This document shows, one piece after another, positions 1 to 8,279 of a stretch of DNA of 64,000 nt (position 1 is the stretch's first letter; each line of letters opens with the position of its first letter). The notes under the pieces are model-generated. The model was not told where the DNA came from, did no database searches, and saw only the letters and a list, made by a program, of their open reading frames with translations. Location of the stretch: contig NZ_JBBOCJ010000001.1 of the NCBI RefSeq assembly GCF_038002345.1, positions 5,084,001 to 5,148,000 on the forward strand, read 5' to 3'. Origin of the DNA: Paenibacillus sp. FSL M7-0420. Its GTDB lineage: Bacteria > Bacillota > Bacilli > Paenibacillales > Paenibacillaceae. The translations under genes and the position numbers were made by a program.

Positions 1-144
1 GAACCCTGGGATATTATCGCCATTCTGGTTCATGAAATTCAAGATGCATCGCTCCTTTTGGCGTATTTTAGTCTTATTAAAGGTATATATACGGATACAA
101 AACAAAAAAGTCGCAAAAATTGCGACTTTAATGATGGTAGCTGA
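1..144 (+). CDS. possible 3' end of a gene entering from the left
   Basis: An open frame runs from the window edge to TGA at 142-144 and reads as plausible protein (EPWDIIAILVHEIQDASLLL and on). No start is visible and no family is recognised. The last codons lie inside the 65-bp direct repeat at 121-185, and a perfect hairpin (108-128) sits in the frame. It could equally be non-coding sequence. Weak call based only on frame openness and amino-acid composition. Confidence 0.25.
   Translation, partial: EPWDIIAILVHEIQDASLLLAYFSLIKGIYTDTKQKSRKNCDFNDGS
108..128. terminator. perfect short hairpin, possible terminator
   Basis: AAGTCGCAA and TTGCGACTT form a 9-bp perfect stem around AAA. The right arm is the first part of the 65-bp direct repeat, whose second copy (2205) keeps only that arm. 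It may end the gene entering from the left, but there is no long T-run. Confidence 0.35.
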
Positions 145-185
145 ATATTGCTGCGTTTCTCGCGGGTTTGGCTGGTTGGTTTACA
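121..185 (+). repeat. 65-bp direct repeat, copy A
   Basis: Matches 2205-2269 at 63 of 65 positions; the two differences are near bases 146 and 178. Copies A and B flank the regulator/peptide cassette, and each is followed by a hairpin repeat and a GC-rich terminator. Both copies could encode a short peptide starting MMVA(E/D)YCCVSRGFGWL, but the two base changes alter the protein and the frames diverge afterwards, so a coding role is not favoured. Confidence 0.85.
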
Positions 186-277
186 GTATATTAGTTCCGG
201 TTAAACCAAACCTTTTCATTCCAATTCCATTGACGAACTCGTCTCCATACGACGCCCGTGCACCCACACGTCCAGCA

Positions 278-306
278 CATTGTGTTCAGTTTTTCGCATA
301 CATTCC
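278..306. repeat. degenerate single copy of the hairpin repeat
   Basis: The segment has the GTTTTTCG-like core flanked by TTGTGTTC and GCATACATT, followed by CCACCCGTGCGG. It resembles the hairpin units at 2329-2560 and 63402-63735 and stands in the same position relative to the direct repeat and terminator as the array at 2329. The stem is weakened by mismatches. Confidence 0.45.
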
Positions 307-355
307 ACCCGTGCGGCTGCTAATTTCACAGTTTCTACTAATCCAGTTAAATACA

Positions 356-400
356 AAAAAAACCGGGGAACACGCAACCTGCGTCTTTTCCGGTTTTTTT
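356..400 (-). terminator. rho-independent terminator after the peptide gene
   Basis: AAAAAAACCGG and CCGGTTTTTTT enclose a loop that contains ACGCAACCTGCGT, a small inner stem. On the minus strand the stem ends in a run of T, so it can terminate the regulator-peptide transcript. The T-run on the other strand makes it bidirectional. Its layout matches the terminator at 2572-2613, so the two appear to be duplicates. Confidence 0.8.
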
Positions 401-528
401 GTATTGGGAAGAGGGTCAAAAGAAAACATCCCCGGGTGGCGGGGACGTTAATTGGGTTAATGAGGATATTTGATGATAACTAATGGAAGTATATTCTTGA
501 CAATTGATCCGTAAATACTTGCTAAAGA

Positions 529-672
529 TCAACCTCCGCCTGTACCATGTCCCATAGTTTGAATTAACATTTGTGTACTTGCAGTTACTAAAGGTTCTCC
601 TGTAGCAATTGGTAAAATTATTGTAGCAACCAAACTACAGGAAGCTAGGAGTATAAAGAGCTTTTTTTTCAT
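529..672 (-). CDS. small secreted signalling propeptide (Phr/AimP/AloP-like)
   Basis: Encodes 47 residues: a basic start (MKKK), a hydrophobic stretch LFILLASCSLVATIILPIAT typical of a Sec signal, then a short polar tail ending QTMGHGTGGG. GAGGTG lies 10 nt before the ATG. The gene overlaps the last 38 nt of the upstream HTH-TPR regulator in another frame, and a terminator follows. This is the usual layout of RRNPP-family receptor and peptide pairs (Rap-Phr, PlcR-PapR, AimR-AimP, and the AimR-like AloR-AloP pairs of Paenibacillus). By analogy the tail would be exported, trimmed to a short Gly/His-rich peptide, re-imported by an oligopeptide permease and bound by the regulator. Export and pairing are inferred; the exact mature peptide cannot be read from sequence. 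Confidence 0.75.
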   Translation of the reverse strand: MKKKLFILLASCSLVATIILPIATGEPLVTASTQMLIQTMGHGTGGG

Positions 673-2032
673 GTGAATCCTGCACCTCTCTAATCAGAAG
701 TTTGTAATGAAGTTTCTCATCTTCATCTGCCTTATGTCTAAACTGTTCAAAGAGATCGACACATTTGATAATCAATCCTTCGTTATTGATTCTAGCAGAT
801 GATTCCAAACTCTGAAGGATGAAGTTAATCCCTTCTTTACGTTTGTTATGTAGATGATAAAATGCCAGTTCAATGAGGAATCGGGTATGCTGATCCGTTA
901 TTATTTGCTCGTTATAACCGCCAAACTCTGTAGCATATGTCTTATAAGGAATATAAGCTGCGAACTGCTCCAGAACGTGATCAACATTCCAACTATAACG
1001 GTTAGCTGATGTCAGGATATTAGATAGAGCTACGAATATCTCATCTTTTTGAGAAGAGATATGTTCAATATACTGTGTAAGTATTTCCTGCTTACCCGAC
1101 ATAACCTGATAGAGTAAAGTATTCGCCCTACCCCATTCTTGAAACTGAACTACCGTTCGTTTCGCCTCGTTATCATTATTGTCTATCCAGCTTGTATCCA
1201 TATAAAGGTTGACGAATTTTAGCGCTGATGAATAATCACGATGTTCTTCACATATGCTTGCACGCATTAGATGAGAGTAGTAAATATAGAAGCATAGCGG
1301 TTTTTCAGTTTTTTTCTCATCATTCTGTCTGCGGTTTGATTGACGTTGAAGTTTACAACGAAGAGTAGCCAGATGAAGCATATCCTGGGCTAGTTTATCA
1401 GCTTTGTCCCATTTATGCAGTGAAAAATAGACATTTACTAAGTGCTTAATTCCATCCAACTGATCCGCCTCATCAAGCCTGTCCAAATAACATTCAAAGA
1501 TATGAGCCGCCTGTAAATTTCGGGCTTGATCGTCGCCAAGGGCAATCCGGAAAAGACGGTACTGGCACAAGGCCAGCCGTTCGGAGTTCTGGTATTTCTC
1601 ACTCTCACTCACGTTCTTATACAGTAGTTCTGCCGCTTGCCATTGCCCCTCCTGAAACAGCCCTTCAGCCACCTCAAATAGCATAGGAGCATAAGTCAAT
1701 TTCTCCAGCAGCTGCTGAACAACCTGTTCAATGCAATCCAGACGCCCCAGCGCGGCTGATCGTACAAGAAACGGCCTTAGCCGCCGCCAGGTTGGTGGTG
1801 AATGATCGAAGCATTCCTCCACATACAGACTGTAAAAGTGGTCCTCTGGAAGATTCATCGCCCTCGTGATCCGCTCCAGATGGTTCATGGCAATGGGCTG
1901 CTGACCATGAATCAGCCGACTAAGTGTTCCTGAATTAATTCCGGATTGACCGGCAAACTGATTAATGGTCATCTTCTGCTGAGACAGATGCCCCGATAAT
2001 GCATCTCGTATGGTTGCTATGATTGGGACCAT
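635..2032 (-). CDS. HTH-TPR transcriptional regulator, RRNPP/AimR-like
   Basis: About 465 residues. Residues about 5-65 form a Cro/CI-type HTH (TINQFAGQSGINSGTLSRLI). The rest is helical and TPR-like, with recurring A/L-rich helix pairs, as in peptide-binding RRNPP receptors. The ATG at 2032 is chosen because AGGTGG stands 7 nt before it; an in-frame GTG at 2038 overlaps that site. The 3' end overlaps the secreted peptide gene, making this its likely receptor. The protein is longer than AimR or Rap (both near 380 residues). The gene is more AT-rich than the operon to its right and is flanked by duplicated blocks, which suggests an acquired module. It probably binds DNA and changes activity when it binds the peptide; the targets are unknown. 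The HTH call is firm, the receptor call is inference. Confidence 0.8.
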   Translation of the reverse strand: MVPIIATIRDALSGHLSQQKMTINQFAGQSGINSGTLSRLIHGQQPIAMNHLERITRAMNLPEDHFYSLYVEECFDHSPPTWRRLRPFLVRSAALGRLDCIEQVVQQLLEKLTYAPMLFEVAEGLFQEGQWQAAELLYKNVSESEKYQNSERLALCQYRLFRIALGDDQARNLQAAHIFECYLDRLDEADQLDGIKHLVNVYFSLHKWDKADKLAQDMLHLATLRCKLQRQSNRRQNDEKKTEKPLCFYIYYSHLMRASICEEHRDYSSALKFVNLYMDTSWIDNNDNEAKRTVVQFQEWGRANTLLYQVMSGKQEILTQYIEHISSQKDEIFVALSNILTSANRYSWNVDHVLEQFAAYIPYKTYATEFGGYNEQIITDQHTRFLIELAFYHLHNKRKEGINFILQSLESSARINNEGLIIKCVDLFEQFRHKADEDEKLHYKLLIREVQDSHEKKALYTPSFL

Positions 2033-2087
2033 GTACACACCACCTGACTAGATTCCAAGAACTATATTTTTATTTTATAGTTGTAAT

Positions 2088-2103
2088 AATATTCTATAAT
2101 ATT
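2088..2103. promoter_or_regulatory. AT-rich dyad upstream of the regulator
   Basis: AATATTCTATAATATT lies about 55 bp before the regulator start. On the minus strand TATAAA follows closely and could be a -10. The dyad could be a binding site for the regulator itself, but AT-rich sequence makes chance dyads common. Confidence 0.35.
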
Positions 2104-2204
2104 CCAATGGTCAATATTTCAAATGAGTACAAACAGTGAAATAGTGGCAATTGACAGAGAGAAACGTAGCAAAATGCAGAAAGCTTGAACAAAGCTTAAT
2201 TAGT

Positions 2205-2269
2205 TGCGACTTTAATGATGGTAGCTGATTATTGCTGCGTTTCTCGCGGGTTTGGCTGGTTGTTTTACA
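2205..2269 (+). repeat. 65-bp direct repeat, copy B
   Basis: Second copy of the element at 121-185 (63 of 65 identical). The unit from one copy to the next is 2084 bp and contains the peptide gene, the regulator, a terminator and a hairpin repeat. No transposase and no terminal inverted repeats are seen. Confidence 0.85.
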
Positions 2270-2328
2270 AATTCATCCTGAGGATTGAGTCACGCTGGCG
2301 GCTCTTCATGCGGCACCCTGGCCATCGG

Positions 2329-2560
2329 AAATGTGTTCGGTTTTTCATGTTTATTTGGCCCGTACTCCCTCGCTTGGCGCAAATGTGGTCGGTTTTTCGA
2401 TTACATTCTGTCTGTACATCCTCATTTGGCACAATGTAATCGGTTTTCCGATTACATCCCGCCTATACGCCTTCGCTTGACGAAATGTGATCGGTTTTTC
2501 GATTATATTTGGCCCGTACGCCTTAAATTCGCGCAATGTGGTCGGTTTTTCGATTACATT
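2329..2560. repeat. tandem hairpin-repeat array (about 51-bp unit)
   Basis: One degenerate unit (2329-2355) is followed by four clear hairpins at 2382-2407, 2433-2457, about 2483-2508 and 2535-2560. Each has arms like GTAATCG and CGATTAC around a T-rich loop, with spacers such as CGCCTATACGCCTTCG. Units at 2382 and 2535 carry GTGGTCG opposite CGATTAC, which can pair on the + strand through G-U wobbles. The unit at 2433 has an extra C-G closing pair. The same family recurs at 63402-63735. This array plus the terminator fills most of the 2033-2629 gap. Confidence 0.85.
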
Positions 2561-2571
2561 CCACCTATACC

Positions 2572-2613
2572 AAAAACCCCCGGAAAAGCGCAAACCTGCG
2601 CCCTCTCCGGGGG
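2572..2613 (-). terminator. terminator of the amino-acid ABC operon
   Basis: CCCCCGGA and TCCGGGGG form an 8-bp stem. Read on the minus strand it is followed by TTTTT, 17 nt past the ATPase stop codon. The loop holds GCGCAAACCTGCGC, close to the loop of the terminator at 356-400. Confidence 0.85.
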
Positions 2614-2629
2614 TTTTACTATAATGCTT

Positions 2630-3379
2630 TTAAATACTCGATTTATTACGGAAATAATTATGCAGAAACTCCTTGGCCCGCTCGGACTTTGGATGGTTGA
2701 ACACCTGGTCCGGCGTCCCTTCCTCCACGATTTTCCCTTTGTCCAAGAAAAGCACTTTATTCGCTACTTCATATACAAAGCTCATCTCATGCGAGACGAG
2801 AATCATCGTCTGACCGATGGCGGCGGTCTTCTTGATCGTCTGCAGCACCTCGCCGACCAGCTCAGGGTCCAGCGCTGAGGTCGGCTCGTCCAGGAGCAGC
2901 AGCTTCGGATTCATCGCGAGCGCGCGGGCAATGCCCACCCGCTGCTGCTGGCCGCCGGACAGATGCTTCGGATAATAATGAGCACGCTCAGCAAGGCCTA
3001 CCTGCTCCAGCTGCTGCTGAGCAATCTGCGCGGCTTCGCGGTCATTCATCCGCTTCACAATCTTCAGGCCTTCCTTAACATTCTCCAGCGCCGTCCGGTG
3101 CTGGAACAGATTGAATTGCTGGAACACCATCGCGGTCTGCTTCCGCAGCTCCAGCCGCTGCTTGTTCGTAATCGTACTGAAATCGACCTTGAAGCCTTCG
3201 AGATCAAGCATCCCCTGATCTGCCTGCTCCAGGCAGTTAAGGGAACGCAGGAAGGTGGACTTGCCCGCACCGGACGAACCGATGATGGCCACAACATCTC
3301 CCTTGTTAATCTCGACGGAGAGATCGTCCAGAATCAGATTGCCGTGAAAAGACTTGGATAAATGGCTTACCTTAATCAT
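2630..3379 (-). CDS. amino-acid ABC transporter ATP-binding protein (cystine/glutamine type)
   Basis: The 249-residue cytoplasmic ATPase energises import of a polar amino acid. It carries Walker [11 protein letters not shown]-loop region VFQQFNLF, signature LSGGQQQR, Walker [14 protein letters not shown] and the H-loop VSHEMSF, and has the usual length for the GlnQ/TcyC family. The ATG at 3379 overlaps the permease stop codon (TGATG) and follows AGGAGA, so it is preferred over a start 21 nt upstream. It is last in a four-gene operon with binding protein, CapA-like protein and permease, and a terminator follows. Family assignment is certain; the substrate is inferred from the binding protein, which resembles cystine-type proteins. 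Confidence 0.93.
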   Translation of the reverse strand: MIKVSHLSKSFHGNLILDDLSVEINKGDVVAIIGSSGAGKSTFLRSLNCLEQADQGMLDLEGFKVDFSTITNKQRLELRKQTAMVFQQFNLFQHRTALENVKEGLKIVKRMNDREAAQIAQQQLEQVGLAERAHYYPKHLSGGQQQRVGIARALAMNPKLLLLDEPTSALDPELVGEVLQTIKKTAAIGQTMILVSHEMSFVYEVANKVLFLDKGKIVEEGTPDQVFNHPKSERAKEFLHNYFRNKSSI

Positions 3380-4134
3380 CAGATCTCTCTCCTTCCCCAA
3401 GAGAACCAGCCGCGGTTCATGGCCCCGGCAGCGGAGTCCGGAATGGAGAATCTTCGCTCCAGGAATCTCAGAAGCTGCTCAATCAGAATCGTCATGACCC
3501 AGTAGATGATCGCCAGCGCGAGATACACCTCGAAGAAGCGGAAGTTGCTGCCGGAGATGATTTTCCCCTTGGCCGTCATTTCAATCACACCTGCGACGAA
3601 GGCCAGGGAGGTTCCCTTGAGCAGTCCGATCAGGGCATTGCCCAGCGGAGGAATCGCCACCACCAGCGCCTGTGGAACGATGACTCTTCTCAGCACCTGA
3701 AGATACGTCATCCCCAGGGATTCAGCGGCCTCAATCTGACCCTTATTCACCGACTGCAGCGCAGCGCGGATCGTCTCCGAGTTGTACGCCGCTTCATTGA
3801 ACGCGAAGGTGACCAGCACGAAGATCATCGCCGGAATGGCATTGATATTATAATCCGTCCCGTACTGCTGATTAATGAATTTGAGTAACAACGGAATTCC
3901 GTTATAGGTCAGGTATAGCTGCACAATGATCGGCGTTCCACGGATGAACGAGATGAAAAGTGTGACTAGCTGGCTAAGCACGGGAATTCTGCGCATACGG
4001 ATAATGGCGAACAACAGCGCAAACACAAGGCCGACGATCATCGAGATGACCGTAATCTGCAGACTCACAGGAAGGACCTCTAACAGACGAGGTATCGCTG
4101 TGAACACCGCGTTAATATCAAAAATCTCTCCCAT
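3379..4134 (-). CDS. amino-acid ABC transporter permease (HisM/TcyB type)
   Basis: The 251-residue membrane protein has about five predicted helices. The EAA loop that contacts the ATPase reads EAAESLGMTYLQVLRRVIVP followed by QALVVAIPPLGN, typical of polar amino-acid permeases. Only one permease gene is present, so the channel is probably a homodimer, as in TcyJKLMN or YckA-like systems. It overlaps the ATPase gene by one base and starts 42 bp after the CapA-like gene. Confidence is high for family, moderate for substrate. Confidence 0.92.
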   Translation of the reverse strand: MGEIFDINAVFTAIPRLLEVLPVSLQITVISMIVGLVFALLFAIIRMRRIPVLSQLVTLFISFIRGTPIIVQLYLTYNGIPLLLKFINQQYGTDYNINAIPAMIFVLVTFAFNEAAYNSETIRAALQSVNKGQIEAAESLGMTYLQVLRRVIVPQALVVAIPPLGNALIGLLKGTSLAFVAGVIEMTAKGKIISGSNFRFFEVYLALAIIYWVMTILIEQLLRFLERRFSIPDSAAGAMNRGWFSWGRREI

Positions 4135-4176
4135 GCCGTCTTACTTCCTTCCACGTTCAATTTACAGGGCGACGCT

Positions 4177-5508
4177 CTAACACGGTCTGACCGTCAACCG
4201 TCTGCCCTCATAGATAATTTCAGTATGATACCGTTCGTTGCTTACCTTATTAAGCCGCTCCACCAGGGAAGCCGCCGCTTCGTCCGAAGCCAGTACCGGA
4301 AGCCCGCGCTTCGTCACTGTATCATGCGTAAGTCTAAGATCAATCGGAATCAGCTCATAGCTGAACCGCTTGTTCTCCACACTCAGATCGAACATGACCA
4401 GGAAGTTCTCCGAGAACTTGCGGTCGCTGTAGAAGCCCTGCCAATTCCCTTCGCTGTCCTTGGTCCGGTTCTTGTGCAGGGTGGATGGAGCTTCATTCTC
4501 GGCATACCCGTAGGCGGTGAACATTTCCGGAGATACAATCGACTCTCCCGCTTCGAATTCCATGAACAGACTGCCTATGTTATAAAAAATAGGCTGGCCC
4601 TTGTACAGCTCCACCCCTCTGGTGAAATGGGCACCATGTCCGAAGACACAGCTCGCCCCGGCATCCACCGCACCCCGCGCGAAGGTCTCAATGAACTCTG
4701 CCGGATAATCGGAGTACCAGTTCTCATTCTCCCCTTCATGCGTATGCAGGCTGACAAAAACATAATCACTGCGCTCCGCCGCATCCTGAATGCTGCGGTA
4801 GATTTCCTGCTGATCCTGCTCATGCGCTGCCGTCTTGACGCGGGACTGTTCACCCTTCTCGAAGGTTAAATAGCCTTCAAAAAACGAGCCGAATTCATAG
4901 TAATTCTCCGATCTGCTCTTAAAGGTCTCAATCCGCTTGCCTTCCTCCATGCTGGAGGCGATGCCGATGCGCTCACTGATCTCCTTCAATGTGCTGAAGT
5001 CCTGATCGTTCACGACGTACGTACGCGACCAGCGGAGCGGGTTGACCCCCGGACGGGCCGGAACGCCGTTCCCCGGATTCGAGGCAGCGAACACTTCGCT
5101 TCTCGTTACATCTATGGTGATGATCGCAATCCGCCCGTCTGGCGTATCCACAAACACCGGCTTACGCGCTTCATGCAGGCTCATGCCCACTCCAAGCGGA
5201 GTGAGACCACGGGCTTCCGCTTCTTCGATCGTATCCACAAGACCCTGGGTCCCGTAATCCCCCGTATGATTATTCGCAAAGCTCACATAACGGATATTGA
5301 GCTTTCCGAACTCGTCCAGCGCCTTGGGGCGCACACTGGTCTGGTAGCCGCGGCCTGCCGCCGGAGCGGTATTCAGGCGCGGAGTCACGAACTCTGCATT
5401 GGTAAAAGCTTCATCGGCCCCTTGCAAGAGAGCCAATAGCTCCGGGTCCATCGTCTTATCTAAATTGCTGCTGGAGAATAATGCATCTCCCGAGACTAGA
5501 AATTTCAT
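4177..5508 (-). CDS. CapA-like (poly-gamma-glutamate capsule type) metallophosphatase-fold protein without signal peptide
   Basis: This 443-residue protein starts directly with the fold (MKFLVSGDALFSSS) and has NNHTGDYG, TIDVTRS, HTHEGEN and FGHGAHFTRGVE, the metal-site signatures of the CapA/PGA_cap family. There is no signal peptide, lipobox or membrane anchor, so it should act in the cytoplasm, unlike CapA proteins that synthesise or export poly-gamma-glutamate. It lies 18 bp after the binding protein and before the permease of an amino-acid importer, so it probably acts on a gamma-glutamyl or amide-linked molecule that is imported, or on another metabolite. The activity is not known; other capsule genes (CapB, CapC, CapD) are absent nearby. 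Confidence 0.8.
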   Translation of the reverse strand: MKFLVSGDALFSSSNLDKTMDPELLALLQGADEAFTNAEFVTPRLNTAPAAGRGYQTSVRPKALDEFGKLNIRYVSFANNHTGDYGTQGLVDTIEEAEARGLTPLGVGMSLHEARKPVFVDTPDGRIAIITIDVTRSEVFAASNPGNGVPARPGVNPLRWSRTYVVNDQDFSTLKEISERIGIASSMEEGKRIETFKSRSENYYEFGSFFEGYLTFEKGEQSRVKTAAHEQDQQEIYRSIQDAAERSDYVFVSLHTHEGENENWYSDYPAEFIETFARGAVDAGASCVFGHGAHFTRGVELYKGQPIFYNIGSLFMEFEAGESIVSPEMFTAYGYAENEAPSTLHKNRTKDSEGNWQGFYSDRKFSENFLVMFDLSVENKRFSYELIPIDLRLTHDTVTKRGLPVLASDEAAASLVERLNKVSNERYHTEIIYEGRRLTVRPC

Positions 5509-5526
5509 GTGCTCACCTTCCTCCGG

Positions 5527-6375
5527 TTACTCCATCAGCTCTTTTTTAGGCAAATAGTCGCCGCCAAGCTGCTCTTGGCTAATCTTCAGCAGGGTGCCGT
5601 CTGCATACATTTCCTTGATTCTCTTGTTGACGGTATCCAGCAGGGTGCTGTCCGCAGACTTGGAGAGCAGGATATAAGATCCTGGATCACTATTCTCTGT
5701 AGAGAACGCAACCACCTTCAGGTTGGTGAAACCATGCTCCTTGATGGCCTTCTCGGCAGAGACACGGGAAATGATGCGCACATCGTACTTGCCGGCTTCA
5801 ATACCTTCGAACTGCTTTACGAAATTCTCGTCGGTGTAGATAATCTCTGCTTTGGCATCCGGGTTCGCTTCATTATAATTCTCCAGCAAAGTGGCACCGG
5901 AGTTTCCTACTTCTGTTACGGCCTTATAGCCTTTCAGATCTTCTACCGCCTTAAGGGTATTGTCGTCCTTGCGGACTACGAATACATTCGCATTCTCAAT
6001 AATCGGGAGTGAGAAATTGTATTTGCCGCGTCTCTCCGGGTTGGAGCTGAAATTGTTCGCCCCCAGCTGGAAGCGTCCATTATCCAGGCCGGTCAGAATC
6101 CCTTCGAATTCAATCGCCTGCACCTCTAGCTTATATTCCGGAAGGTCCTTGAAGATCGCCTTCATTACTTCCACATCGTAACCTGTCAACTGCCCGTCCT
6201 TCTCGTAGCTAAAAGGGTTACTTACCCCGCTCGTTGCAGCAATGATGGTCTTCGTACCGGTCCCCTCGCCGTTTGTCTCAGCGGAGCCTGAGTTATTCTT
6301 ACTTCCATTACCGCAGCCTGCAATGACCAACCCGAGCAACAGAATCAGAACGCCTGGCACAAATTTCTTCTTCAT
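5527..6375 (-). CDS. amino-acid ABC transporter substrate-binding lipoprotein
   Basis: 282 residues. Lipoprotein signal MKKKFVPGVLILLLG followed by lipobox VIAGC with Cys21, then a Gly/Ser/Thr-rich linker and a SBP_bac_3 domain (YEKDGQLTGYDVEVMKAIF, FEGILTGLDNGRFQLGANNF). The pattern is closest to cystine-binding TcyJ/TcyK-type proteins, but the ligand cannot be proved. First gene of the operon; GGGGG stands 8 nt before the ATG, and a good sigma-A promoter with a dyad lies upstream (6418-6486). Confidence 0.9.
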   Translation of the reverse strand: MKKKFVPGVLILLLGLVIAGCGNGSKNNSGSAETNGEGTGTKTIIAATSGVSNPFSYEKDGQLTGYDVEVMKAIFKDLPEYKLEVQAIEFEGILTGLDNGRFQLGANNFSSNPERRGKYNFSLPIIENANVFVVRKDDNTLKAVEDLKGYKAVTEVGNSGATLLENYNEANPDAKAEIIYTDENFVKQFEGIEAGKYDVRIISRVSAEKAIKEHGFTNLKVVAFSTENSDPGSYILLSKSADSTLLDTVNKRIKEMYADGTLLKISQEQLGGDYLPKKELME

Positions 6376-6417
6376 TATAACTTCCCCCTCGTCTAGTAAA
6401 AGCTCTCTCTTGTTGTG

Positions 6418-6486
6418 CTATGATGTCCAACTTATCATAGTCATTTAGTCTGGAATTATTATGTCACGGGGTATACACGGTGTCAA
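6418..6486 (-). promoter_or_regulatory. promoter and operator-like dyad of the amino-acid ABC operon
   Basis: On the minus strand TTGACA (6486-6481) and CATAAT (6463-6458) are separated by exactly 17 bp. Downstream of the expected start the dyad CTATGAT, 9 bp, ATCATAG (6440-6418) would block transcription if bound by a repressor. A cysteine-responsive regulator is one option given the cystine-type binding protein, but the dyad was not matched to a known consensus. Confidence 0.7.
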
Positions 6487-6639
6487 GGTGAACGGGTAAA
6501 GGAATTGACGAATTCTGACGAATAAAGTCGATTGGGAATTGGGGTGTGCTTGCTTGGGCTACCTTTTATATGTATCCCCCGAAGGACTGTTGAGTATTCC
6601 AATTTGATAGTATACCTGTCTACCCATGCTCGGTGAAAT

Positions 6640-6780
6640 CAGGTGCACTAATACCCTTCATTTGCGCGTCTAGCCCACAATCAGCACCACCAATGGGATT
6701 TATCCCTTTCATTTCGGCTATCCGGCCTTTTTCGGCGCCGCCAATGGGATTTATCCCTCTCATTCCACCAGCAGCCCGAA
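6640..6780. repeat. tandem intergenic repeat, three units of about 51 bp
   Basis: CCAATGGGATTTATCCCT occurs at 6690 and 6741, a period of 51, followed by TTCATT or CTCATT. A weaker unit with CACTAATACCCTTCATTT precedes them by about 50 bp. The array fills most of the non-coding part between the ABC operon promoter and the MerR gene end. No gene is seen in it. Confidence 0.65.
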
Positions 6781-6808
6781 GCCCGCTCTTCTCACTATCC
6801 CTTGCCTG

Positions 6809-7264
6809 TTAAGAAGACCACACCACTCGCTTCCGGCGCGCCGGAACCTTGACGCCCTGCTCCAGTAGCTTGCCCCAGTTGCCGGGATTGGTCAGATCAG
6901 GTATGCGCTGCTCCAGAATCGCCTGATACTGAAGAGCTTTCTCTTCCAAATGGGCGACACGCTGCTTGGCTTCCTCCAGTTGAATAAGCGCCGCTTCCCT
7001 GTATTCCATCATCATGGCGAAGCGCTGGGCAATGGTCGAATCCCCTTCGAGGCAGAGATCGACATAGGTTTTAATGCTTTCAATGGGCAGGCCTGTCTGC
7101 TTGAGGCATTTAATGCCATACAGCCAGTTGATCGATTCATCGTCGAACAGCCGGATGTTGTTCTTATCACGCTGAATGCTCGGCACCAGCCCTTTATCTG
7201 TATAAAAGCGTACCGCATGTTCAGTTAATCCCGTCATGGAAGCCGCTTCTTTGACTGTGTACAT
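6809..7264 (-). CDS. MerR-family regulator, AdhR/NmlR-like
   Basis: 151 residues. N-terminal winged HTH (MYTVKEAASMTGLTEHAVRF YTDKGL), then the long dimerisation helix (EYREAALIQLEEAKQRVAHL). The segment IKCLKQTGLPIESIKTYVDL has the cysteine found in AdhR/NmlR-type sensors of aldehydes and electrophiles, so it may respond to carbonyl stress. Start at 7264 because GGAGGG lies 6 nt before it. It is divergent from the aldo/keto reductase, and a MerR-type promoter lies between them. Confidence 0.88.
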   Translation of the reverse strand: MYTVKEAASMTGLTEHAVRFYTDKGLVPSIQRDKNNIRLFDDESINWLYGIKCLKQTGLPIESIKTYVDLCLEGDSTIAQRFAMMMEYREAALIQLEEAKQRVAHLEEKALQYQAILEQRIPDLTNPGNWGKLLEQGVKVPARRKRVVWSS

Positions 7265-7298
7265 AATAATCCCTCCGCAAAAAATAGATGATACCTGC

Positions 7299-8218
<920 letters not shown>

Positions 8219-8279
8219 AAGCTCCATCATATCTCAGCAGCACAAGGCCCATGCATAATCGCATGCGCTTCTTTATCTA

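Noticed and set aside
32..451. Open frame of 139 residues on the + strand
   Set aside because: It runs across the direct repeat, a degenerate hairpin and a terminator, without a ribosome site or family-like sequence.
121..2269. Transposon bounded by the 65-bp repeats
   Set aside because: The repeats are direct, not inverted, and no transposase or integrase is present; recombination between blocks explains it better.
2285..2878. Open frame on the + strand through the hairpin array into the ATPase gene
   Set aside because: It reads the repeat, the terminator and the antisense of the ABC ATPase; it is a shadow frame.
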